The position numbers and the translations under genes were made by a program. 7,883 nucleotides of DNA from an uncultured Pseudorhodoferax sp. GTDB lineage: Bacteria; Pseudomonadota; Gammaproteobacteria; Burkholderiales; Burkholderiaceae. The number at the start of each line of letters is the position of its first letter. Position 1 is the first letter of the stretch. A model generated the notes under the pieces. It searched no databases, was not told where the DNA came from, and worked only from the letters and a program-made list of their open reading frames with translations. Location: NCBI GenBank assembly GCA_913776795.1, contig CAJYRH010000097.1, positions 1 through 7,883 on the forward strand. The letters are read 5' to 3'. This document shows, piece after piece, positions 1-6,663 of this stretch.

Positions 1-336
1 CGCTTCAGGGAGGAGGGCCGGCGTTTCGACGCCATCGTGCTCGATCCGCCGAAGTTCGCGCCGACGGTGGCCCATGCCGAGCGCGCCGCGCGTGCCTACA
101 AGGACATCAACCGCCTTGCGCTGGGCCTGCTGGAGCCCGGCGGCGTGCTGTTCACCTATTCCTGCTCAGGCGGCATCGCGCCCGACCTGTTCCACAAGAT
201 CGTGGCCGGCGCCGGCCTCGACGCTGGCGTGGACGGCTACATCGTGCAGCGCACGGGCGCTGCGCCCGATCACCCGATGACCATCGAATTCCCCGAGGGC
301 GACTACCTCAAGGGCCTGGTGGTCATGCGGCGCTGA
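1..336 (+). CDS. rlmI: 23S rRNA (cytosine-C5) methyltransferase RlmI, 3' end (5' part outside window)
   Basis: This is the C-terminal 111 residues of a SAM-dependent methyltransferase that, by family, makes m5C1962 in 23S rRNA. The frame is open from base 1, so the gene starts upstream. Visible are motif IV (FDAIVLDPPKF, fragment residues 9-19), the AYKDIN helix (32-37), the SCSG motif with the expected catalytic cysteine (54-57), and the family ending DHPMTIEFPEGDYLKGL. These match the E. coli RlmI C-terminus as I remember it (DPPKF, GYKDIN, FSCSG, PEGLYLKG). The N-terminal PUA domain and the SAM-binding motif I lie outside the window. The GTG at 37 is an internal codon inside motif IV, not a start. 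About 60 bases with no clear terminator separate it from the next gene. A paralogous RlmI-like enzyme of other specificity cannot be excluded from the C-terminus alone. Confidence 0.88.
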   Translation, partial: RFREEGRRFDAIVLDPPKFAPTVAHAERAARAYKDINRLALGLLEPGGVLFTYSCSGGIAPDLFHKIVAGAGLDAGVDGYIVQRTGAAPDHPMTIEFPEGDYLKGLVVMRR

Positions 337-395
337 CCTGCGGCCGCCACGCAAGCTCTTTAAACTCCCCGCCTTTCGTCGTTAGCGAGACCCCC

Positions 396-1451
396 ATGGC
401 CCTCATTCCCGCCACCATCCTCACCGGCTTCCTCGGCTCGGGCAAGACCACGCTGCTCAAGCGCGTGCTGACCGAGGCACACGGCCAGAAGATCGCCGTC
501 GTCGAGAACGAGTTCGGCGAGGAGAACATCGACAACGACATCCTCGTCTCCGAGCCCGGCGAGCAGATCATCCAGCTCAACAACGGCTGCGTGTGCTGCT
601 CGATCCGCGAGGACCTGCGCTCCACGCTGGCCATGCTGGCCGAGAAGAAGCGCAAGGGCGAGCTCGATTTCGAGCGCGTCGTGATCGAGACCACCGGCCT
701 GGCCGATCCGGGACCTGTGGCGCAGACCTTCTTCATGGACGACGAGATCGCCGAGAGCTACCTGCTGGACTCCATCCTGACGCTGGTGGACGCCAAGCAC
801 GCCGCAGAGCAGCTCAACGAGCGCCAGGAGGCACGCCGCCAGGTGGGTTTTGCCGACCAGATCTTCATCAGCAAGACCGACCTCGTGGCCAAGGACGAGG
901 TCGACGCGCTGGTGCACCGGCTCAAGCACATGAACCCGCGCGCGCCGCACAAGGCCGTGCATTTCGGCGAGGTGGCGCTGTCCGAGGTGTTCGACCTGCG
1001 CGGCTTCAACCTCAATGCCAAGCTGGACATCGACCCGGATTTCCTCAAGGAGGACGACCACGGGCATCACCACCACGACCATGAACACGGCGAGCACTGC
1101 GACCATCCCTCGCATGCCCACGAGCATGGCCACGGGCACCACCACCACACCGACGACGACGTCAAGAGCTTCGTGTTCCGCGCCGACCGCGCCTTCGACC
1201 CTGCCAAGCTGGAGGACTTTCTGGGCGCCGTGGTGAACATCTACGGCGCGCGCATGCTGCGCTACAAGGGCGTGCTGCACATGCAGGGCACCGAGCGCAA
1301 GGTCATCTTCCAGGGCGTGCACCAGCTCATGGGCAGCGACCTGGGTCCGGCCTGGGCCGAGGGCGAGGTGCGCACCAGCAAGATGGTGTTCATCGGCATC
1401 GACCTGCCCAAGGACATCTTCCTGCAGGGCCTGGAGCAGTGCCTGGTGTAG
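396..1451 (+). CDS. CobW/COG0523-family GTPase (YjiA-like metal chaperone) with His-rich metal-binding loop
   Basis: This 351-residue G3E-family P-loop GTPase belongs to a family that delivers metal, often zinc, to client proteins in the cytoplasm. The N-terminal GTPase domain shows Walker A GFLGSGKT (residues 11-18), the family metal site CVCC (65-68), ETTGLADP as the Walker B/switch region (98-105) and SKTD as the guanine-specificity motif (159-162). A linker at 222-251 holds 17 His in 30 residues plus Cys235, followed by a CobW C-terminal domain (about 256-349). The ATG at 396 puts Walker A at the usual distance from the start; the ribosome site is weak (GCGAGA). No Zur-type palindrome was seen in the 60 bases upstream. 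It lies just before a dksA that lacks the zinc finger, a pairing known for COG0523 subgroups linked to zinc homeostasis. The subgroup and client are not determined, and cobalamin synthesis is unlikely in this context. Confidence 0.9.
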   Translation: MALIPATILTGFLGSGKTTLLKRVLTEAHGQKIAVVENEFGEENIDNDILVSEPGEQIIQLNNGCVCCSIREDLRSTLAMLAEKKRKGELDFERVVIETTGLADPGPVAQTFFMDDEIAESYLLDSILTLVDAKHAAEQLNERQEARRQVGFADQIFISKTDLVAKDEVDALVHRLKHMNPRAPHKAVHFGEVALSEVFDLRGFNLNAKLDIDPDFLKEDDHGHHHHDHEHGEHCDHPSHAHEHGHGHHHHTDDDVKSFVFRADRAFDPAKLEDFLGAVVNIYGARMLRYKGVLHMQGTERKVIFQGVHQLMGSDLGPAWAEGEVRTSKMVFIGIDLPKDIFLQGLEQCLV

Positions 1452-1453
1452 CT

Positions 1454-1481
1454 GCCGGCGACAAAGTTTCGCGCCGGCGCG
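1454..1481 (+). repeat. Overlapping inverted repeats after the COG0523 gene
   Basis: GCCGGCG (1454-1460) is perfectly complementary to CGCCGGC (1472-1478), giving a 7-bp stem with an 11-base loop starting 3 bases after the stop codon. The right arm also lies inside a 12-bp perfect palindrome, CGCGCCGGCGCG (1470-1481). No immediate T-run follows (next bases GAAAAGGCGTTTATT), so it is at best a weak terminator. It could instead be an operator or an mRNA-stabilising hairpin. The symmetry is seen directly; any function is a guess. Confidence 0.45.
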
Positions 1482-1490
1482 GAAAAGGCG

Positions 1491-1507
1491 TTTATTGCGG
1501 GTATAAA
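1491..1507 (+). promoter_or_regulatory. Possible dksA promoter -10 region
   Basis: TATAAA (1502-1507) and TTTATT (1491-1496) are the only AT-rich hexamers between the COG0523 gene and dksA and sit 88-100 bases before the dksA start. No good -35 hexamer lies 16-18 bases upstream of either; TTTCGC at 1467-1472, 18 bases before TTTATT, matches TTGACA only at its first two bases. The call rests on position and the -10-like hexamers only. Confidence 0.25.
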
Positions 1508-1540
1508 CCGTGCCGACGTTGTGGGTGGTAGCTGGACCTG

Positions 1541-1580
1541 CCTGGTGCCGGAATCGCTGGCACCGGGTTCCGCCAACCCG
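1541..1580 (+). repeat. Two mutually exclusive hairpins in the dksA leader
   Basis: CCTGGTGCC (1541-1549) can pair with GGCACCGGG (1559-1567) around a 9-base loop, with one T-G wobble. CGGGTT (1564-1569) can pair perfectly with AACCCG (1575-1580) around a 5-base loop. The two share bases 1564-1567 and so cannot both form fully. The second ends 2 bases before the AGGAGG ribosome site. The arrangement would suit translational control of dksA, but GC-rich DNA makes chance stems common. Confidence 0.4.
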
Positions 1581-1582
1581 CG

Positions 1583-1588
1583 AGGAGG
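1583..1588 (+). promoter_or_regulatory. Strong ribosome binding site that fixes the dksA GTG start
   Basis: A consensus AGGAGG lies 6 bases before GTG 1595. Internal in-frame ATGs (for example 1829, codon 79) lack a comparable site, so this motif is the main reason to prefer the long form of DksA. Confidence 0.8.
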
Positions 1589-1594
1589 CGCCCA

Positions 1595-2326
1595 GTGAAA
1601 GATTCATCCGCAAAGACCAAGGCTGCGGCCAAGCCGCAGGAGGCGCCTGCACCGGCCGCGACCACCGCTGCCAAGAAGGCTGTCAAGGCATCTGCAGCCT
1701 CTGCGGAGCCGACGTCCGCACCCATGCCCGCCCGTGCCGGCAGGGTTTCGCGGCTCTCGCAAATCACCGTACCATCCATGGCCCAGGCGGTCGCCTCCAC
1801 TGCCGCCAAAGCCAGTTTTCTGCAAGATATGTCGTCTCCCATCGCTCCGCCGCCCTCCGCAGCCGTGTCCCGGAAGGACCCCAAGCTGGCCAACAACTGG
1901 AAGACCAAGTCGGCCGAGGAACTCACCGATGCCGAAGTCCTGTCCATGCCGGATTCGGAGTACATGAACGAGAAGCAGCAGGCCTTCTTCCGTCTCAAGC
2001 TGGTGGCGCTCAAGCAGGACATGCTCAACAACGCGGGTGAGACCACCGAGCACCTGCGCGAGGACACCGTGGTCGTGCCCGATCCGGCTGACCGCGCCAC
2101 CATCGAGGAGGAGCACGCGCTGGAACTGCGCACGCGCGACCGCGAGCGCAAGCTGCTCAAGAAGATCGAGCAGTCGATCGTGCGCATCGACGCCGGCGAC
2201 TACGGTTACTGCGACGAGACCGGCGAGCCCATCGGCGTCGGCCGCCTGCTGGCCCGTCCCACTGCAACGCTGTCGCTGGAGGCGCAGCAGCGCCGCGAGC
2301 TCAAGCAGAAGATGTTCGGCGACTGA
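1595..2326 (+). CDS. dksA: RNA polymerase-binding transcription factor DksA, zinc-finger-degenerate, N-terminally extended
   Basis: DksA enters the RNA polymerase secondary channel and, with ppGpp, represses rRNA promoters and activates amino-acid genes. This product has 243 residues; E. coli DksA has 151. Residues 1 to about 95 are Lys/Ala/Pro/Ser-rich and look disordered. The family part starts near KDPKLANNW (94-102) and EYMNEKQQAFF (122-132). The coiled-coil tip DPADRA (163-168) keeps Asp163, Asp166 and Ala168, equivalent to E. coli D71, D74 and A76. RTRDRERKLLKKIE (179-192) is typical. At the four zinc positions there is Cys206, Thr209, Ser227 and Ala230 in place of four cysteines, so a normal zinc finger cannot form. 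The same C/T/S/A pattern is, to my knowledge, found in alphaproteobacterial DksA, so the protein is probably functional. The GTG start is backed by AGGAGG at 1583-1588. The next gene follows 32 bases later. Confidence 0.93.
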   Translation: MKDSSAKTKAAAKPQEAPAPAATTAAKKAVKASAASAEPTSAPMPARAGRVSRLSQITVPSMAQAVASTAAKASFLQDMSSPIAPPPSAAVSRKDPKLANNWKTKSAEELTDAEVLSMPDSEYMNEKQQAFFRLKLVALKQDMLNNAGETTEHLREDTVVVPDPADRATIEEEHALELRTRDRERKLLKKIEQSIVRIDAGDYGYCDETGEPIGVGRLLARPTATLSLEAQQRRELKQKMFGD

Positions 2327-2358
2327 GGGCAGCGCCCCGCCCTGGTCCCGCCACGCCC

Positions 2359-3951
2359 ATGGCCCAAGACGCGCCACCGCCCGGCGGACTGCTGTCCAAG
2401 GTCGTCAAGTTCGTTCGCAACCCGACGGTCAACTGGTCCGAGCTGGACCAGCTGGACGAACGCGACAGCCAGTACAACAAGCAGGTGCTCAAGGAGATGA
2501 TCGAGCGCAAGCGCGCGAACGACTTCGTGCGCAAGCGTGAGTTCGACCAGCTGCGCAGGCTGCGCCAGCGCTCGGCGGTGGGCGTGCCCCCCGCGCCAGC
2601 GCTGGACGACTCCGGCTTCTTCGACAGCAGCCGCCCCTCGGGCAGCGGGCAGCGCGAGGGCACGCTCAAGAAGATCGACGAAATCGAGGCGCAGATGGTG
2701 CAGCAGCAGTGGCAGCACCCGCGCGGGGCCGCGGCCGCTGCGCCCCAGCCCGCGTTCCCGCCCACCGTCAACGCCGAACCGCAGCCGGCGGAAGCCCGCG
2801 TGACCGATTTCGCGGCCACCGACATCCAGCCGCGCGAGGCCTTGCTGGCCGAGGCGCCGCCCGAGGACATGCTGCCGAACGTGGACTGGTCGCTGGGCGC
2901 GTCCGTCCAGGAAGGCGGGTTCGTGCCGGACCCCGGGCTGGAGGAGGCGGCGATACGCTTCGCCAATGGCGACGACACCGGCTGCGAGGCGGCGCTGCTG
3001 GCCCTGGTCGAGGCCCAGATGCCGGTGCCCGTGGCCTTGCGCGCCTGGGCCGCCCTGTTCGACATGTACCGCGCCACCGGGCAACAGGTTCGTTTCGACG
3101 CCATGGCGATCGAATTCAGCCTGCGCCACCAGCGCCAGGCGCCTGCCTGGTACGTGATCGGTGTGCCGGAGACCGCCATCCCGGTGCCGGCGACGCCGGG
3201 CGCAGTGCTGGGCTGGGCGTCGCCGGCGCTGCTGGACGCTGCCCAGGTCACCGATCTGGCAGTGCAGCTCGCCGGCTTTGACGGCGCTGCGGCGCAGCTC
3301 GACTGGAGCGCGCTCGATGCCGTGCAGCCGGCGGCGCTGGCGCCGCTGGCCGATTCGTTGGCCCAGCTGGCGGGGCGTGCGCTGCGCGTGTCGGCGCCGG
3401 GCGCCGCGCGGCTGGAGCAACTGCTGCGTCACCACACCGTGTCCGGCCAGCGCACGCAGGCGGCGGCCTGGTGGCGCTTGCGCCTGGCCTGGCTGCGCCT
3501 GACCCAGCGGCCAGAAGAGTTCGACCTCGTCGCTCTGGACTATTGCATCACCTACGAGGTGTCGCCGCCGCCCTGGGAAGAGGCGCGCTGCACCTGGGTG
3601 GCGGAGGACGCCGCAGGCACCGCGGCGGGCAGGCCCTTGCCAGTGCGGCCCGCGCCGCGCAGCGGCGTACCGCCGGCAGCGGTGCACCTGTCTGGCGTGG
3701 TGGTGGGCGATGCCATGGCGGCGCTTGCGTCGGGGGGGGGCCAGCCATCCACCGGCCAGCCGCTGGTCGTCGACTGCGCGCAGCTCGTGCGCATCGATTT
3801 CGCGGCTGCCGGTTCGGTGCTGAACTGGGCCGCAGCCCAACAGGCCGGCGGGCAGCGGCTGGAGTTCCGGGACATGCACCGGCTCGTGGCCGTCTTTTTC
3901 CATGTGATCGGCCTGGCCGACCACGCCAGCATCCTGCCGCGCAGCCACTGA
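2359..3951 (+). CDS. Protein of unknown function with C-terminal STAS-like domain and a possible second degenerate STAS-like repeat
   Basis: A 530-residue protein I recognise only as a STAS-like protein found beside dksA and hslV in Burkholderiales; its function is unknown to me. The N-terminus (11-71) is basic and looks conserved: LLSKVVKFVRNPTVNW, then a charged likely helix. A Pro/Ala/Gln-rich linker spans about 72-165, followed by an acidic helical part to about 270. The C-terminus (about 442-528) has the STAS pattern LVVDCAQLVRIDF, then a helix, then RLEFRDM; the usual phospho-Ser position reads Phe481. A similar pattern (QLDWSALDAVQPAALAPL, then RALRVSAP) at 313-347 may be a second copy. 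The motif TYEVSPPPWEE (398-408) lies between them. No signal peptide or membrane segment is seen, so it is probably cytoplasmic. No clear ribosome site precedes ATG 2359. It is likely co-transcribed with dksA and ends at a terminator. An MlaB-like or anti-sigma-antagonist-like adaptor role is only a guess. Confidence 0.8.
   Translation: MAQDAPPPGGLLSKVVKFVRNPTVNWSELDQLDERDSQYNKQVLKEMIERKRANDFVRKREFDQLRRLRQRSAVGVPPAPALDDSGFFDSSRPSGSGQREGTLKKIDEIEAQMVQQQWQHPRGAAAAAPQPAFPPTVNAEPQPAEARVTDFAATDIQPREALLAEAPPEDMLPNVDWSLGASVQEGGFVPDPGLEEAAIRFANGDDTGCEAALLALVEAQMPVPVALRAWAALFDMYRATGQQVRFDAMAIEFSLRHQRQAPAWYVIGVPETAIPVPATPGAVLGWASPALLDAAQVTDLAVQLAGFDGAAAQLDWSALDAVQPAALAPLADSLAQLAGRALRVSAPGAARLEQLLRHHTVSGQRTQAAAWWRLRLAWLRLTQRPEEFDLVALDYCITYEVSPPPWEEARCTWVAEDAAGTAAGRPLPVRPAPRSGVPPAAVHLSGVVVGDAMAALASGGGQPSTGQPLVVDCAQLVRIDFAAAGSVLNWAAAQQAGGQRLEFRDMHRLVAVFFHVIGLADHASILPRSH
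3732..3740 (+). repeat. G9 homopolymer tract inside the STAS-like gene
   Basis: Nine consecutive G lie in codons 458-461 (Ser-Gly-Gly-Gly), within the STAS-like domain before its central strand. Loss of one G would end translation at TGA 3821-3823. Gain of one G would move reading into a frame that stays open to 4589, beyond the normal stop. It may be a slippage site or a sequencing-prone position; as given, the frame is intact. Confidence 0.85.
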
Positions 3952-3967
3952 CGCCGCTGTGGCCGTG

Positions 3968-4000
3968 GCGGCCGGCATCTCGGGCCGGCCGCTTGTTTTT
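3968..4000 (+). terminator. Intrinsic terminator after the STAS-like gene
   Basis: GCGGCCGGC (3968-3976) and GCCGGCCGC (3984-3992) form a perfect 9-bp GC stem with a 7-base loop, followed directly by TTGTTTTT (3993-4000). It starts 16 bases after the stop codon at 3951. The form is textbook rho-independent and would close the dksA/STAS-like transcript before hslV. Confidence 0.85.
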
Positions 4001-4019
4001 CACGCATCCAACCCCAGGT
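3992..4019 (+). promoter_or_regulatory. Possible sigma-32-like promoter for hslVU (weak)
   Basis: CTTGTTT (3992-3998), 13 bases, then CCCCAGGT (4012-4019) resembles the sigma-32 consensus CTTGAAA-(11-16 bases)-CCCCATNT, and hslVU is a heat-shock operon in E. coli. Against it, the -10-like part overlaps the AGGT ribosome site (4016-4019) of hslV, so a transcript would start near the ATG itself, and the -35-like part lies in the terminator tail. Coincidence is quite possible. Confidence 0.22.
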
Positions 4020-4026
4020 CCATACG

Positions 4027-4572
4027 ATGGAGCAATTTCACGGAACCACCATCGTCAGCGTGCGCCGGGCCACGCCGCAGGGCGTGCAGGTCGCCATCGG
4101 CGGCGACGGCCAGGTCACATTGGGCAACATCGTCGTGAAGGGCTCGGCCCGCAAGGTGCGCAAGCTGCACCAGGGCCGGGTGCTGGCGGGTTTCGCCGGC
4201 GCCACGGCCGACGCCTTCACGCTGTTCGAGCGCTTCGAGGCCAAGCTCGAGAAGCACCAGGGCCAGCTGACCCGCGCGGCCATCGAGCTGACCAAGGACT
4301 GGCGGACGGACCGGGTGCTGCGCAGGCTCGAAGCCATGCTGGCGGTGGCCGACCAGTCCGCCTCGCTCATCATCACCGGCAACGGCGATGTGCTCGAACC
4401 GGAACATGGCATCGTGGCCATCGGTTCGGGCGGGGCCTACGCGCAGTCGGCCGCCATTGCGCTGCTGCAGAACACCGAGCTTTCGGCCGAGGACGTCGTG
4501 CGCAAATCGCTCGCGATCGCAGGCGAGGTCTGCATCTACACCAACATGCACCATACGGTCGAGGTTCTGTAA
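4027..4572 (+). CDS. hslV: ATP-dependent protease peptidase subunit HslV (ClpQ)
   Basis: HslV is the proteasome-beta-like Thr peptidase of the cytoplasmic HslUV protease. It forms a double hexamer that degrades proteins unfolded by HslU. The product has 181 residues. MEQFHG (1-6) is a short propeptide whose removal would expose Thr7 of TTIVSVRR as the catalytic N-terminus. Asp27 (GGDGQ) and Lys43 (ARKVRK) match the E. coli catalytic Asp17 and Lys33. Also seen are the [18 protein letters not shown] and GSGGAYAQ motifs and the C-terminal CIYTN motif. The loop after VRR (ATPQGVQ) is slightly longer than in E. coli, as I recall for Comamonadaceae. AGGT at 4016-4019 lies 7 bases before the ATG. 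The gene ends 4 bases before hslU, so the two are translated as a pair. A strong terminator ends 26 bases upstream, which leaves little room for a promoter. Confidence 0.97.
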   Translation: MEQFHGTTIVSVRRATPQGVQVAIGGDGQVTLGNIVVKGSARKVRKLHQGRVLAGFAGATADAFTLFERFEAKLEKHQGQLTRAAIELTKDWRTDRVLRRLEAMLAVADQSASLIITGNGDVLEPEHGIVAIGSGGAYAQSAAIALLQNTELSAEDVVRKSLAIAGEVCIYTNMHHTVEVL

Positions 4573-4576
4573 GCCC

Positions 4577-5938
<1,362 letters not shown>

Positions 5939-6016
5939 ACGGCGTACGAGCCAGGCCCTGTGCATGCAGACAGTAGGGTTGGCAGGTCAAGTTCACCACG
6001 TACTTTGATTGCTTGT

Positions 6017-6083
6017 GCTAAGTGCTTCATTCTTAACGACTTTTGGGTTTTTTTAACGCTGCGATTCTGCTAGCTAAGTCGTT
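6017..6083. repeat. AT-rich intergenic patch with inverted and direct repeats (hslU-mraZ gap)
   Basis: The 284-base gap 5939-6222 holds no supported gene. AACGACTT (6035-6042) is inverted at AAGTCGTT (6076-6083), 33 bases apart, and GCTAAGT is directly repeated at 6017-6023 and 6073-6079. A T7 run lies at 6048-6054 without an upstream hairpin. The patch is much richer in A+T than its surroundings, as expected for a promoter or protein-binding region. I found no well-spaced -35/-10 pair. Confidence 0.4.
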
Positions 6084-6094
6084 GATTTGATTAC

Positions 6095-6126
6095 AAAAAA
6101 AGCAGGCCACCCGCCCGGGTGGCCTG
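6095..6126 (-). terminator. Intrinsic terminator acting on the - strand, between hslU and mraZ
   Basis: CAGGCCACCC (6103-6112) pairs perfectly with GGGTGGCCTG (6117-6126), a 10-bp stem with a GCCC loop. Seven A at 6095-6101 precede it on the + strand, which on the - strand become a T7 tail one base after the stem. On the + strand the tail is TGTGCGTTTGG, too poor in T for a good terminator, although the hairpin could still help end hslU mRNA. Its best reading is as a stop for leftward transcripts. Confidence 0.7.
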
Positions 6127-6140
6127 TGCGTTTGGTGCTA

Positions 6141-6168
6141 CAGTGGGAAAAGGTGCAGTTTTGTGGGG
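6141..6168 (+). promoter_or_regulatory. Candidate MraZ operator (TGGG repeats) upstream of mraZ
   Basis: MraZ is known to bind direct TGGGN repeats with a 10-base period upstream of its own gene. Here TGGGA (6144) and TGGGG (6164) lie exactly two periods apart, and the middle position (6154) reads TGCAG. A G-rich stretch continues to 6176. The site is 55-80 bases before the mraZ start. A TATATC (6178-6183) follows, and TACAGT (6139-6144) overlaps the first repeat, so the promoter cannot be placed with confidence. Confidence 0.55.
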
Positions 6169-6222
6169 TGGAGGGGCTATATCGGCCCAATTTTCCCTGG
6201 CACGAACCCAAGGTGGTGCGCA

Positions 6223-6657
6223 GTGTTTCAAGGGCCTTCGTCGCTCAGTCTCGATGCAAAGGGTCGGCTGTCCATGCCGACCCGGTATCGGCCTGTGCTC
6301 GAGTCCGAGGCTGGCGGCAAGGGTGCGCTGACCATCACGCGCCACCCGCATGGCTGCCTGATGGTCTTTCCACGGCCGGAGTGGGAGACCTTCCGCGCGC
6401 GCATCGTCCAACTGCCGGCCGAAGCGCACTGGTGGAAGCGGATCTTCCTGGGCAATGCCATGGACGTGGAGATGGATGGCAGCGGGCGCGTGCTGGTCGC
6501 GCCCGAGCTGCGCGAGGCCGTCGGCATCACCAAGGACACCATGCTGCTGGGCATGGGCAACCACCTGGAGCTGTGGGACAAGCCCACCTACCAGGCCAAG
6601 GAAGCCAAGGCGCTGGAGGGCCCCCCGCCCGAGGCATTCAAGGACATCTCGTTCTGA
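6223..6657 (+). CDS. mraZ: Division/cell wall cluster transcriptional regulator MraZ
   Basis: MraZ is an AbrB-fold DNA-binding protein that forms a ring and represses the dcw operon, including its own gene. The product has 144 residues (E. coli 152). It has two SpoVT/AbrB-type halves, each with the DxxGR signature: [14 protein letters not shown] (10-23) and [13 protein letters not shown] (85-97). [16 protein letters not shown] (40-55) is typical of the family. The start is GTG 6223, giving the family N-terminus MFQG, with AAGGTGG at 6210-6216 six bases before it. The frame is open back to GTG 6163, but those 20 extra codons cross the TGGG repeats and do not look like MraZ. It is the first gene of the cluster, and its TGA overlaps the ribosome site of rsmH. 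Confidence 0.95.
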   Translation: MFQGPSSLSLDAKGRLSMPTRYRPVLESEAGGKGALTITRHPHGCLMVFPRPEWETFRARIVQLPAEAHWWKRIFLGNAMDVEMDGSGRVLVAPELREAVGITKDTMLLGMGNHLELWDKPTYQAKEAKALEGPPPEAFKDISF

Positions 6658-6663
6658 GGCCCC

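Noticed and set aside
1454..1496. Intrinsic terminator for the COG0523 gene
   Set aside because: The stem is good but no T-run follows directly (the first T cluster is 12 bases later and only TTTATT), so it is recorded only as an inverted repeat.
360..1652. 430-codon - strand open frame opposite the COG0523 gene
   Set aside because: It is a GC-rich shadow: composition is dominated by Val, Leu, His, Ala and Gly with no domain, and the + strand frame has complete family motifs.
2206..3978. 590-codon - strand open frame opposite the STAS-like gene
   Set aside because: Low-complexity Arg/Gly/His/Gln translation with no recognisable motif. It overlaps the dksA 3' end and the terminator, while the + strand frame has a coherent domain structure.
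4388..4576. Longer hslU start inside hslV
   Set aside because: The extra 63 codons are the out-of-frame reading of hslV and do not resemble HslU; ATG 4577 gives the family N-terminus.
6163..6222. Longer mraZ start at GTG 6163
   Set aside because: The added 20 residues translate the TGGG repeats and leader; GTG 6223 has a proper ribosome site and gives the conserved MFQG start.
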